A DNA stretch of 64,000 bases, taken from assembly GCF_016864575.1 (NCBI RefSeq), contig NZ_CP044125.1, forward strand, positions 2,072,501-2,136,500, written 5' to 3'. A program made the translations under genes and the position numbers. The stretch is from Rhizobium sp. BG4 (GTDB lineage Bacteria; Pseudomonadota; Alphaproteobacteria; Rhizobiales; Rhizobiaceae). Positions 20,330 through 33,602 of the stretch are shown here, piece by piece. The notes beneath the pieces were generated by a model that was not told where the DNA came from, ran no database searches, and saw only the letters and a program-made list of their open reading frames with translations. Every line of letters begins with the position of its first letter. Position 1 is the stretch's first letter.

Positions 20330-21402
20330 TCAGTTCACCGCAGTGACCGTAAAGCCCTGCTGACGCAGCAGCTCGATGACGCCCTTGTCGCCCGGCAGGT
20401 GCAGGGCGCCGACGGCCATGAAGACGTTGCCGGCGGCGAGGATGGGGGCGGCGCGGTCGGCCATGACCTTGTTGCGGTCGAGGATGATGCGCTGCTCGAA
20501 GGCGGCATAGTCGCCGTCACCGCCTTCTTCGGGGAGACGGTCTTCAGCATCGGGATGGTCATGCCGACGTTGCCCGAGAGGTAGAGGTCGGTCATGGTCT
20601 CGACGACGTCGTTCATCTTCGGGCCGAGTTCCAGCGTTTCGATCAGCGACTTCAGATGAAACTCCATCGGCAGCTCGGCCATGGCCTGCAGCTGCTCGGC
20701 AAGGGTTTCCAGACCCTTGACCTGCTTGCCTTCCTTGACTGCGTCGGCAGCGATCTTCTGGTCGAGGAACTGGACGCCCTTGGCCTTGCGGGCGATTTCG
20801 CAGGCGGGGAGGGCCACGGCGCTGGCGATCATCCACGGGCGCATGCGCGAAACGGCCGCGAGCGGAATGCCGCGCTGCTTCAGGCCCGCGTCGAGGCGGG
20901 CGTAATCTTCCGGCGACAGCAGCTTCTGGATCGTCGTGCCGTCGGTGAACATCGTCAGATCGGGACGGGCGAGCAGGGCGGCCGCGGCCTTCTTCTCGTC
21001 GAGGATTTCGTCGGATTCGATGACGATCGTATCGGCGTTGTCGTGGGCCGTCTGGGCGTAGGCAGGCAGGTTCAGGACGCGCGGGTCGGTGACATGCATG
21101 CTGCCGAGCAGCCAGGACGGCTTCAGGCCCGGTTTCTCGATCTTCCAGAAGATGCCCTTGCCGTTCGGCACGGCATCGGCTTCCTTGACGACTTGGGCGT
21201 AGCGGGCGGGATCGGACTGTTTCAGCTCGGCCATCAGGTCCTTGCCGGAGCAGCTGTTGTCCGCAGCCGCGGCAGGCGTGACCGAGAAGAGGACGGCGAG
21301 CAGCGATGCGGCGAGCAGCATGTGGAAAGCTGCGATCAGCCAGAGCAGGATATTGCCCGGCTGCGCAATCTCAAATCTGCGGTGGCCGATGGAAATCGTC
21401 AT
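20330..21402 (-). CDS. TraB/GumN family protein (frameshifted in this sequence)
   Basis: A TraB/GumN (TIKI-like) family protein, possibly a membrane-associated metalloprotease-like domain of unknown substrate. The N terminus has a hydrophobic segment (ILLWLIAAFHMLLAASLLAVLF); WLLGSMHVTDPR carries the family GxxH motif. The frame breaks at about 20530-20535: homology stops at LKTVSP and resumes in the next frame as EEGGDGDYAAFEQRII, ending GNVFMAVGALHLPGDKGV, the second conserved histidine motif. One extra base in the GGGG run (CCCC on the coding strand) gives about 357 residues. Sequencing error is the favoured explanation. Name refers to the domain family, not conjugation TraB. Confidence 0.8.
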
Positions 21403-21489
21403 GATGGGTTCCGCTCGCTATGCTTAATCAGATTCATGCTCTACGCCGCCTTCGCGCATATTCCTTTAAGGGAAAGCGTTAACGAATGA

Positions 21490-22425
21490 TTACGCCCTTG
21501 GATGGGCACGATCGTAGACCTCGAGCAACCTTGCCGAATCGACGCCTGTATAGACCTGCGTGGTCGAAAGGCTGGCATGGCCGAGAAGTTCCTGAATGGT
21601 GCGAAGGTCACCGCCACCGGCAAGCAGATGCGTTGCGAACGAGTGGCGCAGCGCATGCGGCGTTGCCGTCTCCGGCAGGCCGAAGGCGCTGCGCATCTTC
21701 TGCATGGTACGCTGGATGATCGCCGGCTGCAGCTTGCCGCCACGGGCGCCGCGGAAGAGAGGTTCGGCTGCTTCGAGATGAAACGGGCAGAGCGCGCGGT
21801 ACCTGCCGACGGCTTCGCTGACGATGGCGAGAAGCGGCACGAGGCGGGTCTTGTTGCCCTTACCGGTGATGCGTAGCGAGCTCGCGGCGTCGTGGAAATC
21901 GCCGGGCGTCAGATCAAGCGCTTCGGAGATACGCAACCCGCAGCCATAGAGGAGCGTCATCACGGCCGCATCGCGCGCCGCGATCCAGGGGGCATCGTGC
22001 ATCTGTGCCTCGTCGCTGACGACGGTGACGGCCTGACGGTCGGAGAGTGGCTTCGGCAGCGATTTCGGCTGCTTCGGAGAGCGGACGGCGCTGGCGCCTG
22101 CGGCGTTCACCAATTCCTTCTTTTCGAGATAGCGCAGCAGCGAGCGCAGGCCGGCGAGATTGCGGCCGAGCGAACGGGCGCCGGATCCCTCCTTGCGGCG
22201 GGCGGCAAGGAAGGCGCGGAAATCGGCGGGGCGGAGCGCCTCGATATCCTTCAGCGTCGTTGGGCCGCCGAGATGGCCGGTGAGGAAGGTCAGGAACTGG
22301 CGGCTGTCGCGCTCGTAGGCGTCGAGCGTGTGTTCCGAAAGGCGGCGTTCGCTCTCCAGGCTCTCAAGCCAGGCGCTGCGCTCTGACATCAGGCGCGGAT
22401 CGGCGATAATCAAAAGTTCGTTCAC
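21490..22425 (-). CDS. xerC: tyrosine recombinase XerC
   Basis: Site-specific recombinase that resolves chromosome dimers at dif with XerD. The 311 residues have an N-terminal SAM-like core-binding domain (ERRLSEHTLDAYERDSRQF) and a catalytic domain with all expected residues: Arg in GCGLRISEAL, Lys in ITGKGNKTR, HALRH, His in LLGHASLSTTQ and the nucleophile Tyr in VYTGVD. Both possible starts are GTG; 22425 (beginning MNELLII) has AAGG eight bases upstream and matches the usual N terminus, whereas 22467 has no ribosome site. The gene is transcribed away from the acyltransferase gene. Confidence 0.9.
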   Translation of the reverse strand: MNELLIIADPRLMSERSAWLESLESERRLSEHTLDAYERDSRQFLTFLTGHLGGPTTLKDIEALRPADFRAFLAARRKEGSGARSLGRNLAGLRSLLRYLEKKELVNAAGASAVRSPKQPKSLPKPLSDRQAVTVVSDEAQMHDAPWIAARDAAVMTLLYGCGLRISEALDLTPGDFHDAASSLRITGKGNKTRLVPLLAIVSEAVGRYRALCPFHLEAAEPLFRGARGGKLQPAIIQRTMQKMRSAFGLPETATPHALRHSFATHLLAGGGDLRTIQELLGHASLSTTQVYTGVDSARLLEVYDRAHPRA

Positions 22426-22569
22426 GGCTCGGGCCTTGATTTCGGGGCAATCGCCGCCAATTTTCACCGAGGGACAGTTATGGAATTGCTAATATCGGCC
22501 AAGCGCTTGTCATGCTTCGATCATAATAGGTTGCGATAGCTGGTTCCCGGAACGAGGCAGGACTTTTGT

Positions 22570-23513
22570 ATGGCGCGGCGCCACTCCACGACGGCTTTCG
22601 GACAGCTCGCGGAAGCAATCGCCCTGGTTTCTCACGGCAACCCCGGCCATATCGTCGACACGCTGATTGCCGAGCGCGGACAGCGGATCGTCAACAACCC
22701 GCTCTGGCCGGTGATGCGGCCCTTCCTCTACACGCTCTTGCGCTACAACAAAGCGCTGCAATTCGCCAATGATGTGGCGAATATGCCGGGCTTTCAGTGC
22801 TTCGAATATATGAGCAATCTGCTGAAGCTGGATATCCAGGTGCAGCATGCCGAGCGCATTCCGGAAACGGGCGGTTTCATTTTGGTCAGCAACCACCCGA
22901 CGGGGATCGCCGATGGCGTTGCCGTCTTCGATCTCCTGAAGACGCGCCGGCCGGATATGATGTTCTTTGCCAATCGCGATGCGGTTCGCGTCAATCCGCG
23001 TTTTGCGGAGATGGTCATCCCGTCGAGTGGCGCGAGGAATACAAGACCAAGCTCAAGACCCGCGAGACGCTGCAGCTGACCAACCATGCGGTGAAGGAAG
23101 GCAAGGCGACGATCCTTTTTCCATCCGGCCGTATCGCCTATTGGGCGAATGGCAGGCTCAACGAACGGCCGTGGAAGAGCTCTGCAGTGGGGCTGGCGCG
23201 CAAATACAATCTGCCGATCCTGCCGGTGCATATGACCGCCCGCAATTCCGGGCTGTTCTACTGGTTTGCCAAGTGGTCGACCGAGCTTCGCGACATGACC
23301 GTTTTCCACGAACTCCTGAACAAGCGCGGCGACCGGTTCGATTTTACGATCGGCGATCTCATCCCGGTCGAGCAGCTGGATGGCGATATCAACGATGTGA
23401 CGAAGGCGCTAGAGCAGCACACGGTTTTCGGATTGGCCGCTGATGACAGCGCCCGCTTTTCGCCGGTCGCCCGGGAGCCGCAACCGGAGCCGCTGCTCGC
23501 CCATTCTTTTTGA
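22570..23513 (+). CDS. lysophospholipid acyltransferase family protein, PlsC-like (frameshifted in this sequence)
   Basis: A glycerophospholipid acyltransferase-fold protein that probably adds an acyl chain to a lysophospholipid or similar acceptor at the membrane. The first part contains GGFILVSNHPTGIADGVA, the HxxxxD-type motif written here as NHPTGIAD, and FFANRDAVRVNPRFAEMVIP. The frame then breaks at 23019-23022 and resumes in the next frame as VEWREEYKTKLKTRETL, followed by ATILFPSGRIAYWANG, the FPSG-type motif. Restoring one C in the CCC run gives about 314 residues. Substrate is unassigned. The pattern matches the other two frameshifts here. Confidence 0.75.
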
Positions 23514-23538
23514 CGCTGGTTTGCGCTAAAGCGGTCTC

Positions 23539-24687
23539 ATGCGTCTTCGCTCGATGTTTGCCCAGAATTACCGCTCGCTGCGCTCGATCCGCATGGATCT
23601 GGCGGATACGACGCTGTTTCTCGGCGAGAACGGCGTCGGCAAATCCAATCTCTATCGCGCGCTGCAGCTGGTGCAGGCGGCCGTGCGCGGGCGGCTGGCG
23701 CACGAGCTGGCGGCGGAGGGCGGCATGCTCTCGGCGCTCTGGTCCGGCACGCGGCGCAAGTCCGATGGGCCGGCGCGGATCCGGCTTGAAGTCGAAATCC
23801 TTGATGAAGAGAGGGCGGTCACTTTCCGCTATCATGTCGAAGCGGGATTGCGGCCGCCAACGGCCGCCGCTGGCTTTCCGCTCGAGCCGCAGGTGAAGGC
23901 CGAGGAGCTGACGGTCGAGACCGGCCGCCGGGCCGTGACGATGATGAAGCGATCCGGTCCCGGCATTTTCGTGCGGGACGGCGACGGGCGGATGCAGGAG
24001 CATCCCGAGGAGGCGCTGACATCCGAGACGGCAATCGCGCTGCTCGGCGATGCCGGCAATTTCCCTGAGGTCGCCGCCTTCCGGCGCATCGTCAGCAACT
24101 GGCGATTCTTCCATGGTTTCCGCACCGACCGCGCCTCGCCGCTGCGCCATCCCTGCCTTGCCGTCACTGGGCCGATGCTGGATGAGGATGGGGCCAATCT
24201 GGCGGCCGTCTTTGCGACGCTCGTGCATACCAGGCAGGATACGGTCGAGCTCGATCGCATCTTGGGTTCCGCCCTCGGCGGCGCGCAGCTGGTCGTGCCG
24301 GAACCGGGCGAGACGGCGGAGTTCGGGTTGAAGCTGCCGGATTTTCCGCATCGGATCTTTCAGCCGCGGGAGCTGTCGGACGGGCAGATCCGGTTTCTCG
24401 GCCTCGCCGCCGCACTCCTCTCCTACCGGCTGCCGCCGCTGATCGCGCTCAACGAGCCGGAAGCCAGCCTGCATCCGGATATGCTGGGGCCGCTGGCAGA
24501 TATGATCGCTGAGGCCTCGAAGACCAGCCAGGTGTGGATCGTCACGCATTCGGCGCAGCTCGCCGAAGCCGTCCGTGAGCGATGCGGCCTGCGTCCGCGC
24601 AAGGTGATCCGCGAGAACGGCGCGACCTGGATCGAGGGCATGCGGCTGACGGGCGTGATCTCGGGTGAAGAGGACGATGACGACTAG
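23539..24687 (+). CDS. AAA family ATPase, RecF/OLD-like
   Basis: A 382-residue ABC-type ATPase of the RecF/SMC/OLD-like superfamily. The N-terminal NYRSLRSIRMDL and Walker A GENGVGKSN (about residues 30-38) are followed at the C-terminal half by LSDGQIRFLGLAAALL (signature-like), IALNEPEASLHPDM (Walker B) and VWIVTHSAQLAEAV (switch histidine). The C terminus is acidic (GEEDDDD). No TOPRIM or helicase domain is present, nor is a partner nuclease next to it, so a defence function is not supported. It sits between the acyltransferase and priA in the same direction and may act in DNA repair or metabolism; the role is unknown. Confidence 0.8.
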   Translation: MRLRSMFAQNYRSLRSIRMDLADTTLFLGENGVGKSNLYRALQLVQAAVRGRLAHELAAEGGMLSALWSGTRRKSDGPARIRLEVEILDEERAVTFRYHVEAGLRPPTAAAGFPLEPQVKAEELTVETGRRAVTMMKRSGPGIFVRDGDGRMQEHPEEALTSETAIALLGDAGNFPEVAAFRRIVSNWRFFHGFRTDRASPLRHPCLAVTGPMLDEDGANLAAVFATLVHTRQDTVELDRILGSALGGAQLVVPEPGETAEFGLKLPDFPHRIFQPRELSDGQIRFLGLAAALLSYRLPPLIALNEPEASLHPDMLGPLADMIAEASKTSQVWIVTHSAQLAEAVRERCGLRPRKVIRENGATWIEGMRLTGVISGEEDDDD

Positions 24688-24735
24688 CATGCGGCGGGTT
24701 TCATTTTCACGCCGTAGCGGGCATGGTCTGGCGCG

Positions 24736-26952
24736 ATGAGCACAGATTCGTCCGATCTCTTTGGCGCATTGTTCGAGACGCCACCGGCAACCCGCACGGT
24801 TCCGGTGCTCGTACCCTTGCCTGCGCCGCGGCCCTATTCCTATTCCGTGCCGGAAGGCATGGCCGTCGAGCCCGGTTCGGTCGTGCAGGTGCCGCTCGGG
24901 CCGCGCCAGGTGATCGGCGTCGTCTGGGATGGCGGCGAGGATGGCGTCGATCCGAAGAAGCTGCGGCCGATCAGCCACGTCTTCGATTGCCCGCCGCTGA
25001 CCAAGGAGATGCGCGATTTCATCGACTGGGTATCGGCCTATACGCTCTCGCCGCCCGGTCTCGTGGCGCGCATGGCGCTGAGGGCTCCGAATGCGTTCGA
25101 GCCAGAGCCGATGGTCGAAGGCCTGCGCTTCATCGGCGGCGAACCGGAGCGGATGACGCCGGCGCGCGCTCGCGTGCTCGAGCGGGCCTCCGATGGCGTT
25201 TCCTGGACGCGGACGGGGCTTGCCCATGCCGCCGGGGTCTCGACCAGCGTCGTCGACGGCCTGATCAGCCAGGGGATTTTCGAAACGATCTTCCTGCCGC
25301 CGCCACCTGTCGTCGCAAAGCCGGATCCTGATTTTGCCGCCTCGCGATTGGCCGGCCCGCAGAAGGATGCGGCGGAGGATATTCTCGGCGAGGTGCGCAA
25401 TGGCGCCTTCGCCGTATCGCTGATCGACGGTGTTACCGGTTCGGGCAAGACCGAGGTCTATTTCGAAGCGATCGCGGAGACGCTCAGGCGCGGCAAGCAG
25501 GTGCTGATCCTGCTGCCCGAGATCGCGCTGACGGCGAGTTTCCTCGAGCGTTTTCAGGATCGCTTTGGTGCCAAGCCTGCCGAATGGCATTCCGATCTGG
25601 CGCCGCGTATCCGCGAGAAGGTCTGGCGGCAGGCTGTTACCGGCGAGGTGCGTGTCGTCGCCGGTGCGCGTTCGGCGCTCTTCCTGCCGTTCGAAGATCT
25701 CGGCCTGATCATCGTCGATGAAGAGCATGACCCTGCCTACAAGCAGGAGGACCGCGTCTATTACAATGCCCGCGACATGGCCGTCGTGCGGGCGCGGATC
25801 GGTGATTTTCCGATCGTGCTGGTATCTGCAACGCCGTCGGTCGAGAGCCAGGTCAACGGCCAGAGCGGTCGCTATACGACGATCCATCTGCCGACGCGCT
25901 TCGGCGATGCGGCGCTGCCGGATCTGCATCTCGTCGATATGCGCCGTCATGCGCCGGAGCGCGGCGGCTTCCTGTCACCGGTACTGATCCGGGCGATCGG
26001 CAAGACGATCGAGAAGAAGGAGCAAGCACTGCTCTTTCTCAACCGGCGTGGCTATGCGCCGTTGACGCTTTGCCGCGTCTGCGGGCATCGCTTCCAGTGC
26101 CCGCAATGTTCGAGCTGGCTGGTCGAGCATCGCTTCCGCAGCCAGCTGCAATGCCATCAGTGCGGCTATACCGAGCGCACACCCGAAGCTTGCCCGGAAT
26201 GCGGCACGCTCGATCATCTGGTCGCCTGCGGCCCCGGCGTCGAGCGCATCGCCGAAGAGGTCGAGCGGCATTTCCCGGATGCACGAACGATCGTCCTGTC
26301 ATCCGATATTACCGGCGGCGTGAAGCGGCTTCGTCTTGAGCTCGATGCCATCGCCAAGGGCGAGGCTGATATCGTCATCGGCACGCAGCTCGTCGCCAAG
26401 GGGCATAACTTTCCGTTGATGACGCTGGTCGGGATCGTCGATGCGGACCTCGGGCTGGCGAATGGCGATCCGCGCGCCGCGGAGCGCACCTTCCAGCTGC
26501 TCTCGCAGGTGACCGGCCGCGCCGGGCGAACCGGTTTGAAGAGCCATGGTCTATTGCAGACCTACCAGCCGCAGCATCCCGTGATGCAGGCGATCGTTTC
26601 AGGTGATGCCGGGGCCTTCTACGAGCGGGAGATTACCGAGCGCGAGCGGGCGATCCTGCCGCCCTTCGGCCGGCTGGCCTCGATCATCGTCTCGGCCGAG
26701 ACCCGCCAGGACGCGGAAAGCCATGCGCGCGGCATTCGCAGTTCGGCGCCGCAGGTGTCGGGCATTTCGGTGCTGGGTCCGGCTGAAGCGCCGCTGGCGA
26801 TCGTGCGCGGCCGCCACCGTTTCCGCCTGCTGGTCCACGGCCGGCGCAATTCCGATATGCAGGCGTTCCTGAAAACCATGCTGGCGCAAGCGCCGAAGGA
26901 GCGGGGCTCTGTTCAGGTTCAGCTGGATATCGATCCGCAGAGCTTCCTTTAA
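24736..26952 (+). CDS. priA: primosomal protein N' (replication restart helicase PriA)
   Basis: Superfamily 2 DNA helicase that recognises stalled forks and reloads DnaB. The 738 residues contain an N-terminal DNA-binding domain (VLVPLPAPRPYSYSVP), Walker A GVTGSGKTEV at about 232, IIVDEEHDPAYKQE (DEEH box), and the zinc-binding cysteines CRVCGHRFQCPQCSSWL and CHQCGYTERTPEACPECG near residues 455-495. IVIGTQLVAKGHNFPLMTLVGIVDAD and QVTGRAGR belong to the second helicase lobe. Length and motif order are normal. ATG at 24736 fits the family N terminus. Confidence 0.95.
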   Translation: MSTDSSDLFGALFETPPATRTVPVLVPLPAPRPYSYSVPEGMAVEPGSVVQVPLGPRQVIGVVWDGGEDGVDPKKLRPISHVFDCPPLTKEMRDFIDWVSAYTLSPPGLVARMALRAPNAFEPEPMVEGLRFIGGEPERMTPARARVLERASDGVSWTRTGLAHAAGVSTSVVDGLISQGIFETIFLPPPPVVAKPDPDFAASRLAGPQKDAAEDILGEVRNGAFAVSLIDGVTGSGKTEVYFEAIAETLRRGKQVLILLPEIALTASFLERFQDRFGAKPAEWHSDLAPRIREKVWRQAVTGEVRVVAGARSALFLPFEDLGLIIVDEEHDPAYKQEDRVYYNARDMAVVRARIGDFPIVLVSATPSVESQVNGQSGRYTTIHLPTRFGDAALPDLHLVDMRRHAPERGGFLSPVLIRAIGKTIEKKEQALLFLNRRGYAPLTLCRVCGHRFQCPQCSSWLVEHRFRSQLQCHQCGYTERTPEACPECGTLDHLVACGPGVERIAEEVERHFPDARTIVLSSDITGGVKRLRLELDAIAKGEADIVIGTQLVAKGHNFPLMTLVGIVDADLGLANGDPRAAERTFQLLSQVTGRAGRTGLKSHGLLQTYQPQHPVMQAIVSGDAGAFYEREITERERAILPPFGRLASIIVSAETRQDAESHARGIRSSAPQVSGISVLGPAEAPLAIVRGRHRFRLLVHGRRNSDMQAFLKTMLAQAPKERGSVQVQLDIDPQSFL

Positions 26953-27034
26953 AAACAGCTGATCGTGGCCGTTTCCGGCAGCAGACAATCATGCCATAAG
27001 GTCAAAAAACATGGGCATGATTTGGGGCTGATTC

Positions 27035-27424
27035 ATGGAGTTCTATTTTCCGGAAACCTTCGGCGAGCAGCTGGCATTCTGCTGCGCGGCATTCACGGCG
27101 GCCGCGGGCTTCGTCATCATGTTCGCGCCCGGTTACGCCATGAAGCTCTTCGGTCTCGCGCCGCGCGGCGAGCGGCGGGATGGTTATGCGGAGCAGCGCT
27201 CGGTCGGCGGCTTCTATCTCGGCTTCGGTCTGGCGGCGATCATGCTCGCCCAGGACTTCATCTACATGGCGCTCGGCGCCGCCTTCGCGATGGCATTTTT
27301 TGCCCGCGTCATCTCCCTTCTTTCTGATAAGGGGAGCGCAATTATCAACTATTTACTTCTGGTTGTGCAGGCGGTTCTCGCAGCGGTTCCGCTGGCCTAT
27401 TCTTTTGGGTTCTTTGCAACCTGA
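27035..27424 (+). CDS. small integral membrane protein, DUF4345-like
   Basis: A 129-residue protein with about four hydrophobic helices (AFCCAAFTAAAGFVIMFAPG, FYLGFGLAAIMLA, MALGAAFAMAFFARVI, YLLLVVQAVLAAVPLAYSF). The conserved-looking polar segment YAEQRSVGGFYLGFG resembles DUF4345-type membrane proteins common in rhizobia, function unknown. It lies between priA and the ATP synthase operon and runs in the same direction. A 254-base gap separates it from atpH, so it is probably not part of the atp operon. Confidence 0.6.
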   Translation: MEFYFPETFGEQLAFCCAAFTAAAGFVIMFAPGYAMKLFGLAPRGERRDGYAEQRSVGGFYLGFGLAAIMLAQDFIYMALGAAFAMAFFARVISLLSDKGSAIINYLLLVVQAVLAAVPLAYSFGFFAT

Positions 27425-27678
27425 ATTACAGGGCTGACGGGCGCCCGCTCGCCTGCTCGAATGCCATTTCACGATTTTGCCGACAGAAAATCATTCGAAA
27501 GGCATATTCGGGCATTACGCGTGTTGCGAGTCCCTGCGTCCTATGTTAGACGGACCCCGAATTTCGGAAGAAGCAAGAGGCTTCTCTTGCGATTTCTGGG
27601 GGAAATCAAAACGAATTCAAGAGCATAGGTCAGGCGCCCGCCGACGGCCGGATTCTTGAATTGAAATCAGGGAAATTT

Positions 27679-29774
<2,096 letters not shown>

Positions 29775-29800
29775 TCGGACCCAGTTAGGACGGATAACGG

Positions 29801-32180
<2,380 letters not shown>

Positions 32181-32181
<1 letters not shown>

Positions 32182-32414
32182 TGAGCGACGCTCATGACGA
32201 GATTTTCTGCTGCGACTCCCTTCGGGAAGTCGTGGCAGATCTTCCGGCCCCCGCAGCCCCGACCGTCTATAGGGCGGATAACGGCCAGCTGATGATGGTG
32301 GTGGGACTGGTCCAGACCGAAGAGGGTCTCGGCTATCTCGATCAGGCGATACAGCACTGCCCGTTCTGCGGGACCAAACTGCAAGATGCAAAGGCCGAGA
32401 AGGTAAGTCACTGA
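32181..32414 (+). CDS. 77-residue CPxCG zinc-knuckle protein inside the atp operon
   Basis: A small acidic protein placed between atpD and atpC. Its ATG shares a base with the atpD stop, and its stop shares a base with the atpC ATG, so translation is coupled at both ends. It has a cysteine pair near the N terminus (IFCCDSL) and a CPFCGTKLQ knuckle at about residues 61-69, suggesting metal binding. The middle contains DNGQLMMVVGLVQTEEG. I do not recognise a named family. The coupling, codon use like its neighbours and clean reading frame argue that it is real. A role in F1 assembly or regulation is speculation. Confidence 0.7.
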
Positions 32415-32821
32415 TGGCTGACAATTTCAATTTTGAACTCGTATCTCCGGAGCGTCTGCTTCTGTCGGAGATGGTGACGGAAGTTGTCATTCCGGCCACC
32501 GAGGGCGAGATGACGGTCATGGCCCACCATGCGCCGACGATGACGACCATCAAGCCCGGCATCGTCAGCGTTCGTTCGGCCTCCGGCAGCAAGCAGGACT
32601 ACGTTGTGTTCGGCGGTTTCGCCGATATCCTGCCGACCGGCTGCACGCTGCTTGCCGAATCTGCTGTTCCGGTTGAGGAAATCAACAAGGACGAGCTGAC
32701 CCGCCGCATCGAAGCTGCGCAGAAGGACCTCGAGGATGCCGAGCATCACGAGCACAAGTCCAAGCTTGAGCAGTTCATCCTCGAACTCACGCATCTGCGT
32801 GGCGTCGTCGAGCAGGATTGA
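32414..32821 (+). CDS. atpC: ATP synthase F1 subunit epsilon
   Basis: Rotor-stalk subunit and regulator of F1, 135 residues. The N-terminal beta-sandwich shows FNFELVSPERLLLSEMVTEVVIPATEGEMTVM and APTMTTIKPGIVSV, both family features, followed by a shorter C-terminal helical hairpin (EEINKDELTRRIEAAQKDLE). The start overlaps the stop of the small zinc-knuckle gene by one base. It is the last gene of the operon; a hairpin terminator follows after 23 bases. Confidence 0.96.
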   Translation: MADNFNFELVSPERLLLSEMVTEVVIPATEGEMTVMAHHAPTMTTIKPGIVSVRSASGSKQDYVVFGGFADILPTGCTLLAESAVPVEEINKDELTRRIEAAQKDLEDAEHHEHKSKLEQFILELTHLRGVVEQD

Positions 32822-32844
32822 TCGGGACTTTTCCCAAACGATTG

Positions 32845-32870
32845 AAAGCGGCCTTCAGGGCCGCTTTTTT
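32845..32870 (+). terminator. rho-independent terminator of the atp operon
   Basis: AAAGCGGCC pairs with GGCCGCTTT around a five-base loop, followed by a T-run. It lies 23 bases after the atpC stop. Confidence 0.92.
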
Positions 32871-32966
32871 GTTTTCAGGCTACCGGATCGACCAGCGCAC
32901 CCGGGCGGTGGCCTTGCCCGGGTGCGCATCGCAGCCGCGCACCTGCCAGAGCCGCGGCCGTGATCT

Positions 32967-33530
32967 CTAGGCCGCCGCCTGATAGGGCTGCTCGTTGCGG
33001 GCGGCGCGAAGGGCGCGCGCCCACCATTGCAGCCTGCCCATCATCCGGCTGAGGTGCCGCAGCGCCTCTTCCGGGCGGTCGAAGTGCCCGTCCTTGTCGA
33101 GCCGGTCCCAGGGGGAGACGATGCTGACCGTGTCGCGGATCGCGACTGCGTGGAGCTCGGCGAAGACCAGGCGCAGATGCTCGACGGCGCGCAGGCCGCC
33201 CGAGATGCCGCCATAGGCGACGAAGGCGATCGGCTTGACGTGCCAGGGCTCGTAGAAGGCGTCGATGAAGAATTTCAACGAGGCGGGAAAGCTGTGATTG
33301 TATTCCGGCGTGACGATGATGAAGGCGTCGGCGCGCTGCAGCCTCGCGGCGATCTCGCCGGTTTCGTCGCCGCTATTGGGGACCAGGCCGAAATCGAGCG
33401 GGTCGATGATATCCAGTTCGATCAGCGGGTAGTGGCCGAGCTGGCTGACGAGCCATTTGACGACGCGGTCGCACATGCGGCCGGGCCGCGTGCTGCCGTA
33501 GATGACGGCCAATCTGATCGTGGTCTGCAT
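32967..33530 (-). CDS. NADPH-dependent FMN reductase family protein, likely SoxR target
   Basis: A flavodoxin-like reductase of 187 residues. IYGSTRPGRMCDRVVKWL binds the FMN phosphate, and FIIVTPEYNHSFPASLKFFIDA is the family's TPEYN motif; VAYGGISGGLRAVEHLR follows. Such enzymes reduce flavin or quinone-type substrates with NADPH in the cytoplasm. The gene is divergent from soxR. Its ATG has a GGAG site six bases upstream. The promoter has a 19-base spacer holding a palindrome that matches the SoxR operator, so it is expected to be induced by redox-cycling compounds. The exact electron acceptor is unknown. Confidence 0.85.
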   Translation of the reverse strand: MQTTIRLAVIYGSTRPGRMCDRVVKWLVSQLGHYPLIELDIIDPLDFGLVPNSGDETGEIAARLQRADAFIIVTPEYNHSFPASLKFFIDAFYEPWHVKPIAFVAYGGISGGLRAVEHLRLVFAELHAVAIRDTVSIVSPWDRLDKDGHFDRPEEALRHLSRMMGRLQWWARALRAARNEQPYQAAA

Positions 33531-33565
33531 GCATTGCTCCTTCTTTACGATCGTCAGGAGCTCAG

Positions 33566-33596
33566 GTTATAAAACCTCAACTAATATTGAGGTCAA
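33566..33596 (-). promoter_or_regulatory. SoxR-type promoter of the flavin reductase gene
   Basis: On the minus strand TTGACC (-35) and TATAAC (-10) are separated by 19 bases, the long spacing typical of MerR/SoxR promoters. The 18-bp palindrome CCTCAA-N6-TTGAGG at 33575-33592 fills the spacer and matches the known SoxR operator arms. The soxR gene starts ten bases to its right, so SoxR may also limit its own expression from this site. Confidence 0.8.
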
Positions 33597-33602
33597 CAGC
33601 CC

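Noticed and set aside
20330..21402. Conjugative transfer protein TraB
   Set aside because: The domain is the TraB/GumN family with GxxH motifs, unrelated to the conjugation protein; there are no transfer genes here.
21490..22425. Phage integrase or integron recombinase
   Set aside because: Sequence and context fit the housekeeping XerC; no attachment sites, excisionase or phage genes are present.
23539..24687. Anti-phage defence ATPase (OLD, Gabija or similar)
   Set aside because: No TOPRIM domain, no partner UvrD-like helicase or nuclease beside it, and a core-gene neighbourhood.
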